A stretch of 64,000 nt of DNA from Flavihumibacter fluvii (GTDB lineage Bacteria > Bacteroidota > Bacteroidia > Chitinophagales > Chitinophagaceae), in assembly GCF_018595675.2 (NCBI RefSeq), contig NZ_CP092333.1:582001-646000 (forward strand), read 5' to 3'. Below are positions 34,815 to 43,797 of this stretch, piece after piece (position 1 is the first letter of the stretch; the number at the start of each line of letters is the position of its first letter). Under the pieces are notes generated by a model. The model saw only the letters and a program-made list of their open reading frames with translations. It was not told the origin of the DNA and searched no databases. Made by a program: the position numbers and the translations under genes.

Positions 34815-35597
34815 TTATTTTTCAGCGATAAAAACTAAAAAACTGTTTTGCAGGTGATACATTTCTTCTGTTAAATGATAAGGCTGCATGGCATTCGCAA
34901 TTGTTCTTTGCACTATTTTTTCATTGACATGGTTTGTAGCTGCTGCCGCCGGACCTGTGCCCATGAAACTTTTAATGGCATCTTCCTTAGCGTAATAAAG
35001 GAATGGGCAGGCTACTTTTGTTTTGTAGATCATTTTCAACCCCAGGCTGTTACAAATGCCCTCAATTTTTCCATCTTCAGATAAGGCAAAAGGGCCTGGT
35101 GTTCCAGCGGGTGGCGGTGGCAATAAGGTGCTGATGGCTTTTAAAATATTGGTGGCATCACTGTTTTCGGGGACATCCCAGATTCCAATAACCACCCTTC
35201 CGCCATCTTTTAAAACTCTTTTGGCTTCTGATAATGCATTGGTAAAACTGCCGGCATATTGAAAGGAATTAAATCCCGTCACAACATCGAAGCTGCCTGA
35301 AGCAAAAGGCAATGCTTCCAGGTCTTCTTCCATAAAATTATTTTGCGGGTTTCTTTCCTTTGCTACCTCCAGCAAGCCGGGGGAGGCATCTACCCCTATT
35401 ACCTGTGCACCGGTGCTGATCGCCATATGGCTGAACAAACCGGATCCGCAACCTGCATCCAGCAACAATTTGTTTTCATCTAATGCAACCTGCTCCAATG
35501 TTTTTTTATACATCGGTAAGAAGAATGGTTCAAAATATTTTGACCAATACTGTGGAGCAACGCTCCATAATTTGCCCTGTACTTGTTTTGTGCTCAT
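34815..35597 (-). CDS. Class I SAM-dependent methyltransferase
   Basis: A 260-residue cytosolic methyltransferase. Motif I is LLDAGCGSGLFSHMA (SAM-binding glycine-rich loop), motif II is VIGVDASPGLLEVA, and SFDVVTGFNSFQYAG gives motif IV of the methyltransferase-11 group. The C-terminal 110 residues vary and probably bind the substrate, which is not identifiable. A TATTTTTG promoter box lies 34 bp upstream (35631-35638). It precedes the haloperoxidase gene and follows an AraC gene on the same strand. Confidence 0.9.
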   Translation of the reverse strand: MSTKQVQGKLWSVAPQYWSKYFEPFFLPMYKKTLEQVALDENKLLLDAGCGSGLFSHMAISTGAQVIGVDASPGLLEVAKERNPQNNFMEEDLEALPFASGSFDVVTGFNSFQYAGSFTNALSEAKRVLKDGGRVVIGIWDVPENSDATNILKAISTLLPPPPAGTPGPFALSEDGKIEGICNSLGLKMIYKTKVACPFLYYAKEDAIKSFMGTGPAAAATNHVNEKIVQRTIANAMQPYHLTEEMYHLQNSFLVFIAEK

Positions 35598-35630
35598 TTG
35601 ATATAGTTTTTAAATGAATTAATTCAGGCA

Positions 35631-35638
35631 CAAAAATA
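35631..35638 (-). promoter_or_regulatory. Predicted -7 box (TATTTTTG) of the methyltransferase-haloperoxidase pair
   Basis: Exact TAnnTTTG match on the minus strand, 33 bp before the ATG at 35597. The -33 element is not evident. Confidence 0.4.
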
Positions 35639-35693
35639 GTTGCCCCTCATGCCGGAGGCATTGCTGGAGAGTCCAATGAGTTGACCAATAAGT

Positions 35694-36557
35694 TCAGATG
35701 GTAATTTTTTGCTTTACAGTGGCAGGAGCGAAGCCAAAATGCTTGCGAAAGGCACGACTGAAGTGCGATTGATTTTCAAAACCTGCTTCAAACGAAGCTT
35801 CTGAAACGGTTTTCCTTTGATTCGAAAGTAAATGCATGGCATGGTTGAGGCGTTTTTCCAACAACCATTTACCGGGTGTAGTGCCAAATATTCTTTGAAA
35901 ATCCCTTTTGAATGCAGACAAACTGCGGTTGGTGAGTCTTGCAAATTCTTCCAACTTTAAATTGGAAGAAAAATTATCCTCCATTATCCGCTGCAATGTT
36001 ACTGTTTGCGGTTCTTGTAATAAAGAACAGAAATAGGATAAGAGTTCGGCATTTTTGCTATTATCAGCAATGGTAAGAATAAGTTCCCTGAATTTTAATT
36101 CAAGCAGCGCCTGGTCTGGTTCCCGGGTAGCGTCAAAATAGGGCATCATGGAATGAAAAAAGGACTGAACGGGTTCATTGTTATCAATGGGTATTATCGG
36201 TTCAAATTTTTTTCCGGGTGCATAAATAGGCTTTTTCTTGGTTTTTAAGACATCACAAATGAACTCATCAGGAAGAAAGAAAACCACCAGGCAAAATTTC
36301 GTATCAAAAAATTGCTCAATAATACTTGCACCTTTTCTTATCAGCACACAACTGTCCTTTCGTAAATCATAGGAGCCATGGGAGGTATGCCATATTTTAC
36401 GGCCTTCTATTACATAAACTATATAATTATGGTGGCTCCAGGTATCGTCAAAGTTTTTTTCTAATGGACAATCATACTTGGTGATCAGTACTTCCCCGCA
36501 ATTCAACTGTTTGAACTTAACAGGGTCTTTTTTGATGCTATCGTAGAGACTGTACAA
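35694..36557 (-). CDS. AraC-family transcriptional regulator
   Basis: A 287-residue regulator that starts with TTG at 36557 (no in-frame ATG lies near). The N-terminal domain resembles ExsA/AraC_N cupins (YVIEGRKIWHTSHGSYDLRKDS). The C-terminal DNA-binding half has LEEFARLTNRSLSAFKRDFQ and VSEASFEAGFENQSHFSRAFRKHFG. It differs from the two paralogous AraC proteins at 21289 and 29198. It may control the methyltransferase-haloperoxidase pair 96 bp downstream. Confidence 0.88.
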   Translation of the reverse strand: MYSLYDSIKKDPVKFKQLNCGEVLITKYDCPLEKNFDDTWSHHNYIVYVIEGRKIWHTSHGSYDLRKDSCVLIRKGASIIEQFFDTKFCLVVFFLPDEFICDVLKTKKKPIYAPGKKFEPIIPIDNNEPVQSFFHSMMPYFDATREPDQALLELKFRELILTIADNSKNAELLSYFCSLLQEPQTVTLQRIMEDNFSSNLKLEEFARLTNRSLSAFKRDFQRIFGTTPGKWLLEKRLNHAMHLLSNQRKTVSEASFEAGFENQSHFSRAFRKHFGFAPATVKQKITI

Positions 36558-37105
36558 GAAGGTTTAATTGGCAGTAAAATTATTAATTTTCCTATTATTT
36601 GGCCCCAAAAACATCTTAAGTTTTTATGGCTTGTTGTATTTAACCTGTGCGTTAAGCAAAACAGCTGTTAGCGTAATGCCCGGCACCAACAAGCCAGGTG
36701 AAAGTACAAGGATGAATAGTGTTACATTAGCTACCAGGCATTTATAGCAGGATGATCTTGCTTGATTATTTCTTGTAAAAATAGGCTTAGCCAGAATTTG
36801 ATGGCGCCAATATTGCTGGCTGCCTTCGATGTTTCCGCTTATGTACGGGGCTTTCAGCTTTGCCGGAATTTATTGAATGTTCAGCCTGGTGCTTAAGACG
36901 AATTGAATAGCTGAATGTGAAGCTTAGGGGAGAAAAGATGTCCACTGCAGTACGCAAATCAGGTGGTTGATGGATCCAAAACATGCAGTTCGCGCATGGT
37001 TACTGCGGAAATGTGAAAAAACAAAGCAGCTTAAATGTTGCCGCTACTTCATAAAGGAAAATCGCTCCCGGATTTTCCTTTATCGTTCCCATTTTCTCTA
37101 CTACA
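36558..37105. other. 548-bp stretch without a recognisable gene
   Basis: Between the AraC gene and the decarboxylase gene I see no credible coding sequence; the short frames present have no start context or family likeness. The only structure is a perfect 13-bp hairpin at 37051-37083, which may end the decarboxylase transcript. A decayed gene cannot be excluded. Confidence 0.5.
37051..37083 (-). terminator. Hairpin after the PLP decarboxylase gene, possible terminator
   Basis: ATAAAGGAAAATC (37051-37063) pairs perfectly with GATTTTCCTTTAT (37071-37083) around GCTCCCG. It lies 22 bp beyond the decarboxylase stop. There is no T-run outside the stem, but the stem itself ends in A/T pairs. Confidence 0.5.
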
Positions 37106-38935
37106 CTATCCTATCAAGTCCGGTGTCCCGGGATTTGGTAGTCCATCCACCATATCGGGGAAGGCATTTTTCCAACCCGGCTTGCAGGCTTCACGGATGC
37201 TGCCGATCAACTGGTCTACCAGGTTGTATTCGCCTAATGAAGGCATTGAATATATATGCGCATACGTGCGGTACTGCGAATATTGTTTTCCTTCCTGCTC
37301 AAAGGGAACCAGGATGCGCTCCGAATCAACGGTATACTTATAGGTGATGTCCGGATTCACCATCCGGAACAGGATCGCCAGCGATAGGGAAGAGCGGTGT
37401 ATCCAAAGGTCTGCATCAGGATCGGTTTGTTGTAGTTCGGATTCCAGCTTGCGCAATTCCGCTTCAAACTGCGCGGCCACCCTTTCAGTTTCCAGCGCCC
37501 TTTCTATATTTTCCGCATAACTTTTTTTAGCAAAATATTTCCAGAACAGCATCGGCGTAAACCCATTGCGCGAACCGCCTAAGGTGGTATCCGGTGAACC
37601 TATATAGCCGGCCGTATCCGGCGGATTGATCTGGAATTTCCTTTTCGTCATATATACCCCGCCCGGCCATGGGGCCCCGATCCATTTGTGGATGGAACAT
37701 ACGATGCTCATCACCGCATCAATACTGAAATCAAATACCGGCACTTTTGTACCGGGTAGTTTCCCCTGGTCTTCTGCCATTCGCAGGAAGGGTAAATAGG
37801 TTGCACCCAGGGCGCCATCTACATGCACCCAAAATCCCCGCCGGGTATCGGTCAGCGTTTTGCCATTTACCTGGTAGGCAACTGTCCGGTTCCATAGCCA
37901 GGGATAGGTTGTTCCCAATTTTTTAAGCATGGCATCCACTGCCGGTACATCATCATAAGCGCCTTTCCAGGTGGAACCCTGGTTGAGGACAATAAAGATG
38001 GGATGACCCTGCTTCACAAAAAACTCCACCAGTTTTTCCAGGTCATCTACTTTGATGGTACCGGATAGCGGGTCATCATGATTCATATTATGGGAGGGTA
38101 CTTCATCAGGCCACACACCGTCAGCAGTGATGGGGCAAAGGAATTTATAGTTGCGGTTGCCTTCTTCAGCAAAAGTGGTGATGGAACAGATATTTACCCC
38201 CTTGATCACGGAATAATGGGTGTCTTCCGAATAAAAGGCAATTGGCTTGTATTTATTCGGGTTATCATCAGCATCTGAGGGCTGTATCATGCTGTATGAT
38301 TTCTCTAATGCATACTTGCCTCTTCGTAATTTGGCGGTGGCTTTTTTCTGCGTATCCGGATCCGTTACCAGCATACCGCCACTCAGGTAAACGCGACCAT
38401 TGTATAGTCCGTAGATATTTCCCTCTGTGGATCCCATCGACATCACATAGCCCCAGTAGCGGTCACCGGGATCCTGCGTCTTGCCGTTAAAAGGCCAGCC
38501 GGCCCGCCACAGCGCAGCAAAATAATCCAGTACCGCGCGCTCCACAAACTTGGTATTGAGTGCGAAAATGCCGGTCGTGAATGGATCGCCCACATTGTTG
38601 GTATGTATATCCAGCATCCAGGATAATTCTTCATTGCCTTCTATGAACTCATTGGTCTGGTACCCGGTAAATCGTTTGTGCTGCGTGGTAATGAATAGTT
38701 TGAAGGCCGCCATGGCATCTTCATATTCTGCAGGTGTTAATCCTTCCGGCGGGATTTCAAACTTACGGTAATCTATGACCGGGAATGAACCCTGTACATT
38801 TTTTGGGGGCACCTGGTCGTACAGGTCAATGGGATTTTCCTGCGGACCCGTTACATTTGCCCAATCGGGAACAAGGTCACTCCAGGGTAATTGTTTGGGA
38901 CCGTACGGGACAGCATTTTTTTTATCATTTTCCAT
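37106..38935 (-). CDS. PLP-dependent amino-acid decarboxylase (group II-like)
   Basis: A 609-residue cytosolic enzyme of the group II decarboxylase fold. The PLP-binding Lys lies in SIHKWIGAPWPGG, preceded by WVHVDGALGATYLPF, in which the Asp contacts the pyridine nitrogen. GSTEGNIYGLYNGR provides the phosphate-binding loop. It differs from standard glutamate decarboxylases (about 460 residues) by being longer at both ends. Substrate could be Glu, His, Tyr or another amino acid. Divergently arranged from the adenylate cyclase gene; not in an operon with a transporter, so an acid-stress antiporter pair is not supported. Confidence 0.85.
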   Translation of the reverse strand: MENDKKNAVPYGPKQLPWSDLVPDWANVTGPQENPIDLYDQVPPKNVQGSFPVIDYRKFEIPPEGLTPAEYEDAMAAFKLFITTQHKRFTGYQTNEFIEGNEELSWMLDIHTNNVGDPFTTGIFALNTKFVERAVLDYFAALWRAGWPFNGKTQDPGDRYWGYVMSMGSTEGNIYGLYNGRVYLSGGMLVTDPDTQKKATAKLRRGKYALEKSYSMIQPSDADDNPNKYKPIAFYSEDTHYSVIKGVNICSITTFAEEGNRNYKFLCPITADGVWPDEVPSHNMNHDDPLSGTIKVDDLEKLVEFFVKQGHPIFIVLNQGSTWKGAYDDVPAVDAMLKKLGTTYPWLWNRTVAYQVNGKTLTDTRRGFWVHVDGALGATYLPFLRMAEDQGKLPGTKVPVFDFSIDAVMSIVCSIHKWIGAPWPGGVYMTKRKFQINPPDTAGYIGSPDTTLGGSRNGFTPMLFWKYFAKKSYAENIERALETERVAAQFEAELRKLESELQQTDPDADLWIHRSSLSLAILFRMVNPDITYKYTVDSERILVPFEQEGKQYSQYRTYAHIYSMPSLGEYNLVDQLIGSIREACKPGWKNAFPDMVDGLPNPGTPDLIG

Positions 38936-39056
38936 GTTGAGACCATTTTATACGAAGAGCAGTGAATTAAAGGTATTGTAATCCCGGAAATATCTTAAAT
39001 TAAACATGGCCGGATGCATCAGGTCATTTACTGCAGAAAGCCAATAAAAAAATATA

Positions 39057-40421
39057 GTGGAAGAAAAAGCTGCAATAAAAGTTCCAGGCATTAAGGAAGG
39101 GCATACCAACATAGTCACTAAGTTCAGGCAATTTATTAAATGGATCGGAAGTGTAGGGTATGCCCCCGGGGATAGCGCTGAGATCCGGAGCCATAAGGCG
39201 ATAATTACGATTGCCCTGTATGTGTGTATTTTAAACCTGGTGGCTTTCTTTCCTGTGTATATAAAACTGGGCCGGATCAATGCAGCCATTACCCTTCTCG
39301 CATGTGCTGCTTTCTTAACGCTCAATATCATCCTGCTTTCCTTCCATCGCAACTTCCGGATCTACCGGGAGATTACCTTTATTTCGGTGTATTGCTACAT
39401 CATCATCTACCACACAGTGATGGGTGGATATATCGGATCTACAGGCTATATCTTCTACGGTATCGCTGTATTGAATGGTGTGCAGATTTTCTATAAAACC
39501 AATACCCAAAAGAACACCTGGTTTGTCATTTATGTGATTACCGCTATCGTCCTTTTTTTCCTGGAGCCGGTTATTTCAAAAGGAATGGTTCCGCTTTCCG
39601 ACGAATTGAATACGGTAATGTTCGTGAATAATTTCATCCTGATCTCCGGCATTGTGATGCTTTCCGTTAATTATTTCATTTCGATCATCCGCAAAGAAAA
39701 ACTAAAGGCTGATATCCTGATCCGGAACATCCTTCCGGCATCAGTTGTTGACCAATTGAATACACAGGGCAAGTCCAATCCCATTATGGTGCCTAGCGCA
39801 ACTGCCATCTTCATGGATTTTGTCGGGTTCACCAGGATCACCCACAAAATGGAAGCACAGGAACTTGTCTCCATCCTGAATGAACACTTCACGAATTTTG
39901 ACAAGATCTTCCGGAGCCATAAAGTGGAAAAACTAAAAACCATTGGGGATGGCTACATGGCGGTAGGTGGACTGCCTGAAACAAACCTTACCCATCCATT
40001 GGATGTGGCGCTGGCTGCCATGCAGATCCTGCTCTACATGGAAAACAAGAATAAGAACAAGGAAATTGACTGGAATATCCGCATTGGCATTCATACCGGC
40101 CCCATGGTTGCCGGCATCATTGGGGAAACAAAATTCTCCTATGATGTCTGGGGCAGCAGTGTCAATCTTTGCTCAAGACTTGAAACGGCCAGTAAACCCG
40201 GCTTCATCAATGTATCCCATGAATTCATGGAATGCACGCGTGATTTTTTTGACTTCGAAGCAAGGGGGCTCGTGGACATCAAGAACAGTGAACCCGCAAG
40301 AATGTATTTCCTCACAGACATCCGGGAACCGCTCAGGTCGGGGCACTTCCAGCCCAACAGCCGGTTTTATGCGCTGTATGAACAGTATTCCGGCACGGCT
40401 GCCCAACCGGTTACGTTTTAG
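39057..40421 (+). CDS. Membrane-bound class III adenylate cyclase
   Basis: A 454-residue protein, GTG start (no ATG near; an in-frame stop lies 12 bp upstream). About six membrane segments fill residues 45-205 and a class III cyclase domain residues 240-430. The active-site set is complete: metal Asp254 (MDFVGFT) and Asp298 (IGDGYM), adenine-specifying Lys294 and Asp363 (YDVWGSS), and transition-state Asn370 and Arg374 (VNLCSR). Lys and Asp rather than Glu and Cys predict ATP as substrate. The membrane part is likely a sensor; its ligand is unknown. The last 11 bases overlap the convergent gene at 40411. Confidence 0.9.
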   Translation: MEEKAAIKVPGIKEGHTNIVTKFRQFIKWIGSVGYAPGDSAEIRSHKAIITIALYVCILNLVAFFPVYIKLGRINAAITLLACAAFLTLNIILLSFHRNFRIYREITFISVYCYIIIYHTVMGGYIGSTGYIFYGIAVLNGVQIFYKTNTQKNTWFVIYVITAIVLFFLEPVISKGMVPLSDELNTVMFVNNFILISGIVMLSVNYFISIIRKEKLKADILIRNILPASVVDQLNTQGKSNPIMVPSATAIFMDFVGFTRITHKMEAQELVSILNEHFTNFDKIFRSHKVEKLKTIGDGYMAVGGLPETNLTHPLDVALAAMQILLYMENKNKNKEIDWNIRIGIHTGPMVAGIIGETKFSYDVWGSSVNLCSRLETASKPGFINVSHEFMECTRDFFDFEARGLVDIKNSEPARMYFLTDIREPLRSGHFQPNSRFYALYEQYSGTAAQPVTF

Positions 40422-42162
40422 GCTCCAGCTCTGTATGGTTCATGATGGTGCAAATGGTTTTCATTTGTATATGCGCATTCTTGTCAAACATGCCGATACC
40501 GATCATGTGGATGATTGACGGTGGGGTATTGAACTGGATGCCATCTGCGGTAGGTGCAACAATATCCCTGGCCGCTTCAAAGGTTGGTTTCATGGCGTTC
40601 TTCATCCATTCATAAGCGTCCGGCGGAAGCATGTTTGGTTGTGAAATAATTGCCGCCCAGTTGTCCCGCACCTGCCAGAGCGACCACCAGGCCAGGTACT
40701 CGGGTTTCACCTGGTTCTGCAACAGGAAGTCCACAAATCCTTTGAGGTCACCCTTGTATTTTTCAAAAATGGGGAAATTGTTTAAGGCAGCCGGGATATC
40801 TTCTTTTTTACCGCCATACCCAATATATAGTCCCTCGAATGTCTGGATATAGTAATTGCTTTTATCATAATCAGCACCCGGATCACCCGGCGCATAAATC
40901 ATGGCATGGGCCTGCATAATGGTTTCCAGGATGGGCATAGCCGTTAGCAAATACTCCCTGGGCGTTATGCCCATTCGTTTAGTGACCTGGTCGCAATAGG
41001 CCATGATAGTGGCACAGCTCACAATTGCGCCGGCATCGATAAAGTCAGCATAAGCTTCTACAAAATCAAATATTACATCGGCTGCAAACTGCGGTCCCCA
41101 GCCGGTTGCCTGTGTGGGCTTTAATGGCCGGAAGCCTGTAAAGGAATCCAGTTTCCCTTCCCTTCGCGCTGTGTCGTAGGCAGTATATTCTTCAATGGTA
41201 AAGGGTTTTATCTGCGCGGGGGTCAACCCTTCTTTCTTCCACAGGGGTTCAAAATCGGTTTCGCCATGGTCATCTTCAATGAACCGTTCACCGGCGAGTG
41301 AAAAATAATTCGTGCAAAAGAAATCGTAGAATGCCGATCCTTCTTCTTCACCATATACTTCCATAAAAGACTTTCGGTTATGCGGAAGGTTGAGTGCCAC
41401 GGTTGTTACTACTGTTTTATGCGCAGCACAATACGTGAACCAGGTCGGATCTGTTTTCAGGTAGTTTTTTTCCATGATCCAGTCGCGGTAAAACATCAGG
41501 CAGGTATTGATGTCGACCATCCTGAAAGCGGAATGTTTATAGTCCACCGGAAACCGCACCCCGTTATTGAGTAACTTATCCGTAAGGAGAAAGTTTTTAT
41601 TGAGCATGGCCTGGTCGGTGCCATCCATGGAAATGATCATGAGGTTACAGGGATAACCATATGTCGGTCCGGCTACGCCCCAGGTGCGGTTATGGTAGAG
41701 CGGGGGAGAGTTGGAGGTTACGCCCTGGCCATAATAAGTGCCAAAATGGGTGATCCCCATTTCATTTTTCTCCGTGGTGGAAAAACCGGCAAGGGTATTA
41801 TTGTTGAGTTCAGGATGGATATAGTAGATAAAACAATACAGGGGATCTTCCGGCCCGATCCGCATCTTTTCCCGGATAAAGGTATCTGCCAGTTGTGAGC
41901 CCCAGGCTTCCTTTCCATCCACCCCTTTAATGGTACCATATTCATTAACAGGAATAAAACACATGCCCACCTCGCCGTTGTCCAGCTCGTACTGGTAATC
42001 TTTCACATTGAAAGTTTTGTCGGACAATACGATATCTGTCGTGCCGAATTTTTCCCTGGCAACACCATAATTCTTTAGTGCTGCATCGGTGACCTGGTAG
42101 TCTCCGGTATAAACCGATGGCTGCCTGCCATGCAGGACTTTGTTACGGGTGGAACCTGTCAT
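40411..42162 (-). CDS. Large cytosolic protein of unknown family
   Basis: A 583-residue protein that I do not recognise. It has no signal peptide, no membrane segment and no familiar cofactor motif. Composition is rich in Tyr, Phe and Trp and in Asp/Glu, suggesting a folded globular enzyme or binding protein. Conserved-looking blocks are GVAGPTYGYPCNLMIISMDG near 190, TYCAAHKTVVTTVALN near 255, and YAPGDPGADYDKSNYYIQTF near 465. It is the third gene after the secreted lyase-like and DJ-1-like genes (gaps 15 and 12 bp), so the three are probably co-transcribed. The 3' end overlaps the cyclase gene by 11 bp. Confidence 0.6.
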   Translation of the reverse strand: MTGSTRNKVLHGRQPSVYTGDYQVTDAALKNYGVAREKFGTTDIVLSDKTFNVKDYQYELDNGEVGMCFIPVNEYGTIKGVDGKEAWGSQLADTFIREKMRIGPEDPLYCFIYYIHPELNNNTLAGFSTTEKNEMGITHFGTYYGQGVTSNSPPLYHNRTWGVAGPTYGYPCNLMIISMDGTDQAMLNKNFLLTDKLLNNGVRFPVDYKHSAFRMVDINTCLMFYRDWIMEKNYLKTDPTWFTYCAAHKTVVTTVALNLPHNRKSFMEVYGEEEGSAFYDFFCTNYFSLAGERFIEDDHGETDFEPLWKKEGLTPAQIKPFTIEEYTAYDTARREGKLDSFTGFRPLKPTQATGWGPQFAADVIFDFVEAYADFIDAGAIVSCATIMAYCDQVTKRMGITPREYLLTAMPILETIMQAHAMIYAPGDPGADYDKSNYYIQTFEGLYIGYGGKKEDIPAALNNFPIFEKYKGDLKGFVDFLLQNQVKPEYLAWWSLWQVRDNWAAIISQPNMLPPDAYEWMKNAMKPTFEAARDIVAPTADGIQFNTPPSIIHMIGIGMFDKNAHIQMKTICTIMNHTELEPKT

Positions 42163-42174
42163 TTAAATAGGTGT

Positions 42175-42768
42175 TTAGGGTGAGTAAAAATTGTCGTTGT
42201 CTTTGTCTTCCATCCAGTGGTATTCCATTTTATAGGCCAGTTGCCTGGCCATTTCTATGCCATGCCGGTCACTTAAAAAGCCCAATACCATATCCATGCC
42301 GGCACTAACCCCTGAAGAAGTATAATATTTCCCGTCCACTACCCAACGTGCTTTTTTATTCCAGGTAACTTTTGGTCCATTGGACATTACCCAGTCCAGC
42401 GCCCGCTTATTGGATGTGGCGTTTTTCCCGTCCAGTAATCCGGTTTTTGCCAGCAAGGCACTGCCTGTGCAAACCGTTAACACGAATGTGCTGGAAGTTG
42501 AAATTTGAATGATTTTGTCCAGGAGGGGTTGGTTGTCGACTTCTTTCCTGGTCCCAATACCGCCGGGTATTAAAAATATCCCCAAATTCTCAGGGACCAT
42601 TTCCAATTTTTCAGTCAGGATGGAAAGACCTGCTTTATTGTTAATCAGTCCCCCGTGCAGGGAGTAAAACCTTGCAGCATATAATTCAGTTACCAGCCCA
42701 AAGATCTCTACCGGCCCATATACATCCAGGGTCTCAAAATCGTCAAAAAGTAAAATGGCAACTTCCAT
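42175..42768 (-). CDS. DJ-1/PfpI-family protein
   Basis: A 197-residue protein with the flavodoxin-like DJ-1/PfpI fold. It has VAILLFDDFETLDVYGPVE, where the Glu pairs with the active Cys, and the nucleophile elbow TVCTGSALLAKTG. SSGVSAGMDMVLGF completes the core. The pattern resembles the ThiJ/isonitrile hydratase-like branch (used also as the N-terminal domain of some AraC regulators). No DNA-binding domain follows here. It sits between the lyase-like and the 583-residue genes. Activity unknown. Confidence 0.85.
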   Translation of the reverse strand: MEVAILLFDDFETLDVYGPVEIFGLVTELYAARFYSLHGGLINNKAGLSILTEKLEMVPENLGIFLIPGGIGTRKEVDNQPLLDKIIQISTSSTFVLTVCTGSALLAKTGLLDGKNATSNKRALDWVMSNGPKVTWNKKARWVVDGKYYTSSGVSAGMDMVLGFLSDRHGIEMARQLAYKMEYHWMEDKDNDNFYSP

Positions 42769-42783
42769 GGTTTAAGTTAGTGA

Positions 42784-43623
42784 TTATTGCCTTGCCGGAG
42801 ACATGGATGCAACAGTATTTCCATGCCCGCCAAATCTCACCTCATCCATGTACATGTCAATATAACCTACACCCGGATCCGGCCAGCCGGTTTGAAAAGC
42901 CCATTTGTAGAGCCCATGCTGGTAGTAGGCTTCCCTGGCGTGGTTGGTTAGCTTCCAGTTTCCACCCAGGTACTTTGCCACTTCAACACCGTTCTTATAC
43001 AGGTACACATAGCCGCTATCCAGCGGTGTATAGTTCCGGTGCATCACCCAGTCCTCCCATTGATCTTTCACAACCGGGCCGCAATCATACACGTTAACGC
43101 CCGTAACCATTTCCGAACTGTTCACCTTTGTAAGGAACAGCTTGTACCTGCCCTGTTCCATCGCCAGGTAGGTAGGCGTTGTATAATCATCCGGCCAGCA
43201 CTTCGTGTCAAATGCTATTTCGGTAATAGTATTGAAATCTTTATTACTGGCCGGGATCAAAAGTGAAACTGCTATCCATGCCAGCCCGATTGGTTTGCGG
43301 CTGTTCCCGGCAATACCACTGTAAGCCGGCGCGCCCGCAGGAACAAAGCCATAGCCCAGTTCTGTTTTTACATCCTTCCAGCCGTCAGTGGGTGAGTTGT
43401 CCAACCGCATATAATAGCTGTATGATCCGGCTCTTTTAAAGGCTGTTGATTTTTTAAGTGTGCTGTATGCGGTGTAGGTATTCCGGTGCGACCAGGTTGC
43501 ATACTGGTTGTTGCCGCCGATTTCAGGCGCATTGCCGGCTTCTGCGCCATCATAAAAAAATATTGCCTGGGACTGGGCGGCTATTCCGGACAATTGAAGG
43601 AACAAAAGTAGCAGTTGCTTCAT
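42784..43623 (-). CDS. Secreted polysaccharide-lyase-like protein
   Basis: A 279-residue secreted protein with a signal peptide (residues 1-19, cleavage near AQSQA). The rest is rich in beta-strands with motifs such as AGSYSYYMRLDN, WIAVSLLIPASN, YLAMEQGRYKLFL and GPVVKDQWEDWVMH, which resemble the PF14099 polysaccharide lyase/concanavalin-like jelly roll (glucuronan-lyase relatives). No catalytic residue can be confirmed by eye. It is the first gene of a probable three-gene operon with the DJ-1-like and 583-residue proteins. Role in breaking an acidic polysaccharide is a working guess. Confidence 0.6.
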   Translation of the reverse strand: MKQLLLLFLQLSGIAAQSQAIFFYDGAEAGNAPEIGGNNQYATWSHRNTYTAYSTLKKSTAFKRAGSYSYYMRLDNSPTDGWKDVKTELGYGFVPAGAPAYSGIAGNSRKPIGLAWIAVSLLIPASNKDFNTITEIAFDTKCWPDDYTTPTYLAMEQGRYKLFLTKVNSSEMVTGVNVYDCGPVVKDQWEDWVMHRNYTPLDSGYVYLYKNGVEVAKYLGGNWKLTNHAREAYYQHGLYKWAFQTGWPDPGVGYIDMYMDEVRFGGHGNTVASMSPARQ

Positions 43624-43797
43624 ACACTTAATTATACTTCACCGGCTCAAAATAAGCGAATTCGGCGGGTTGCCCAAGGCCAGCGGATGATACAGTAAAT
43701 AACCTACCTGAACCAGGCAAAAATGTGTTAAATTGAAGAGTGCAGGCTTGGAATATTCAATAACTTGCAAATGAGATTATGTATAAATTGAAGGGTT

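Noticed and set aside
36787-36984. A 65-residue minus-strand frame in the gap before the decarboxylase
   Set aside because: No homology, promoter box or composition supports it; probably chance.
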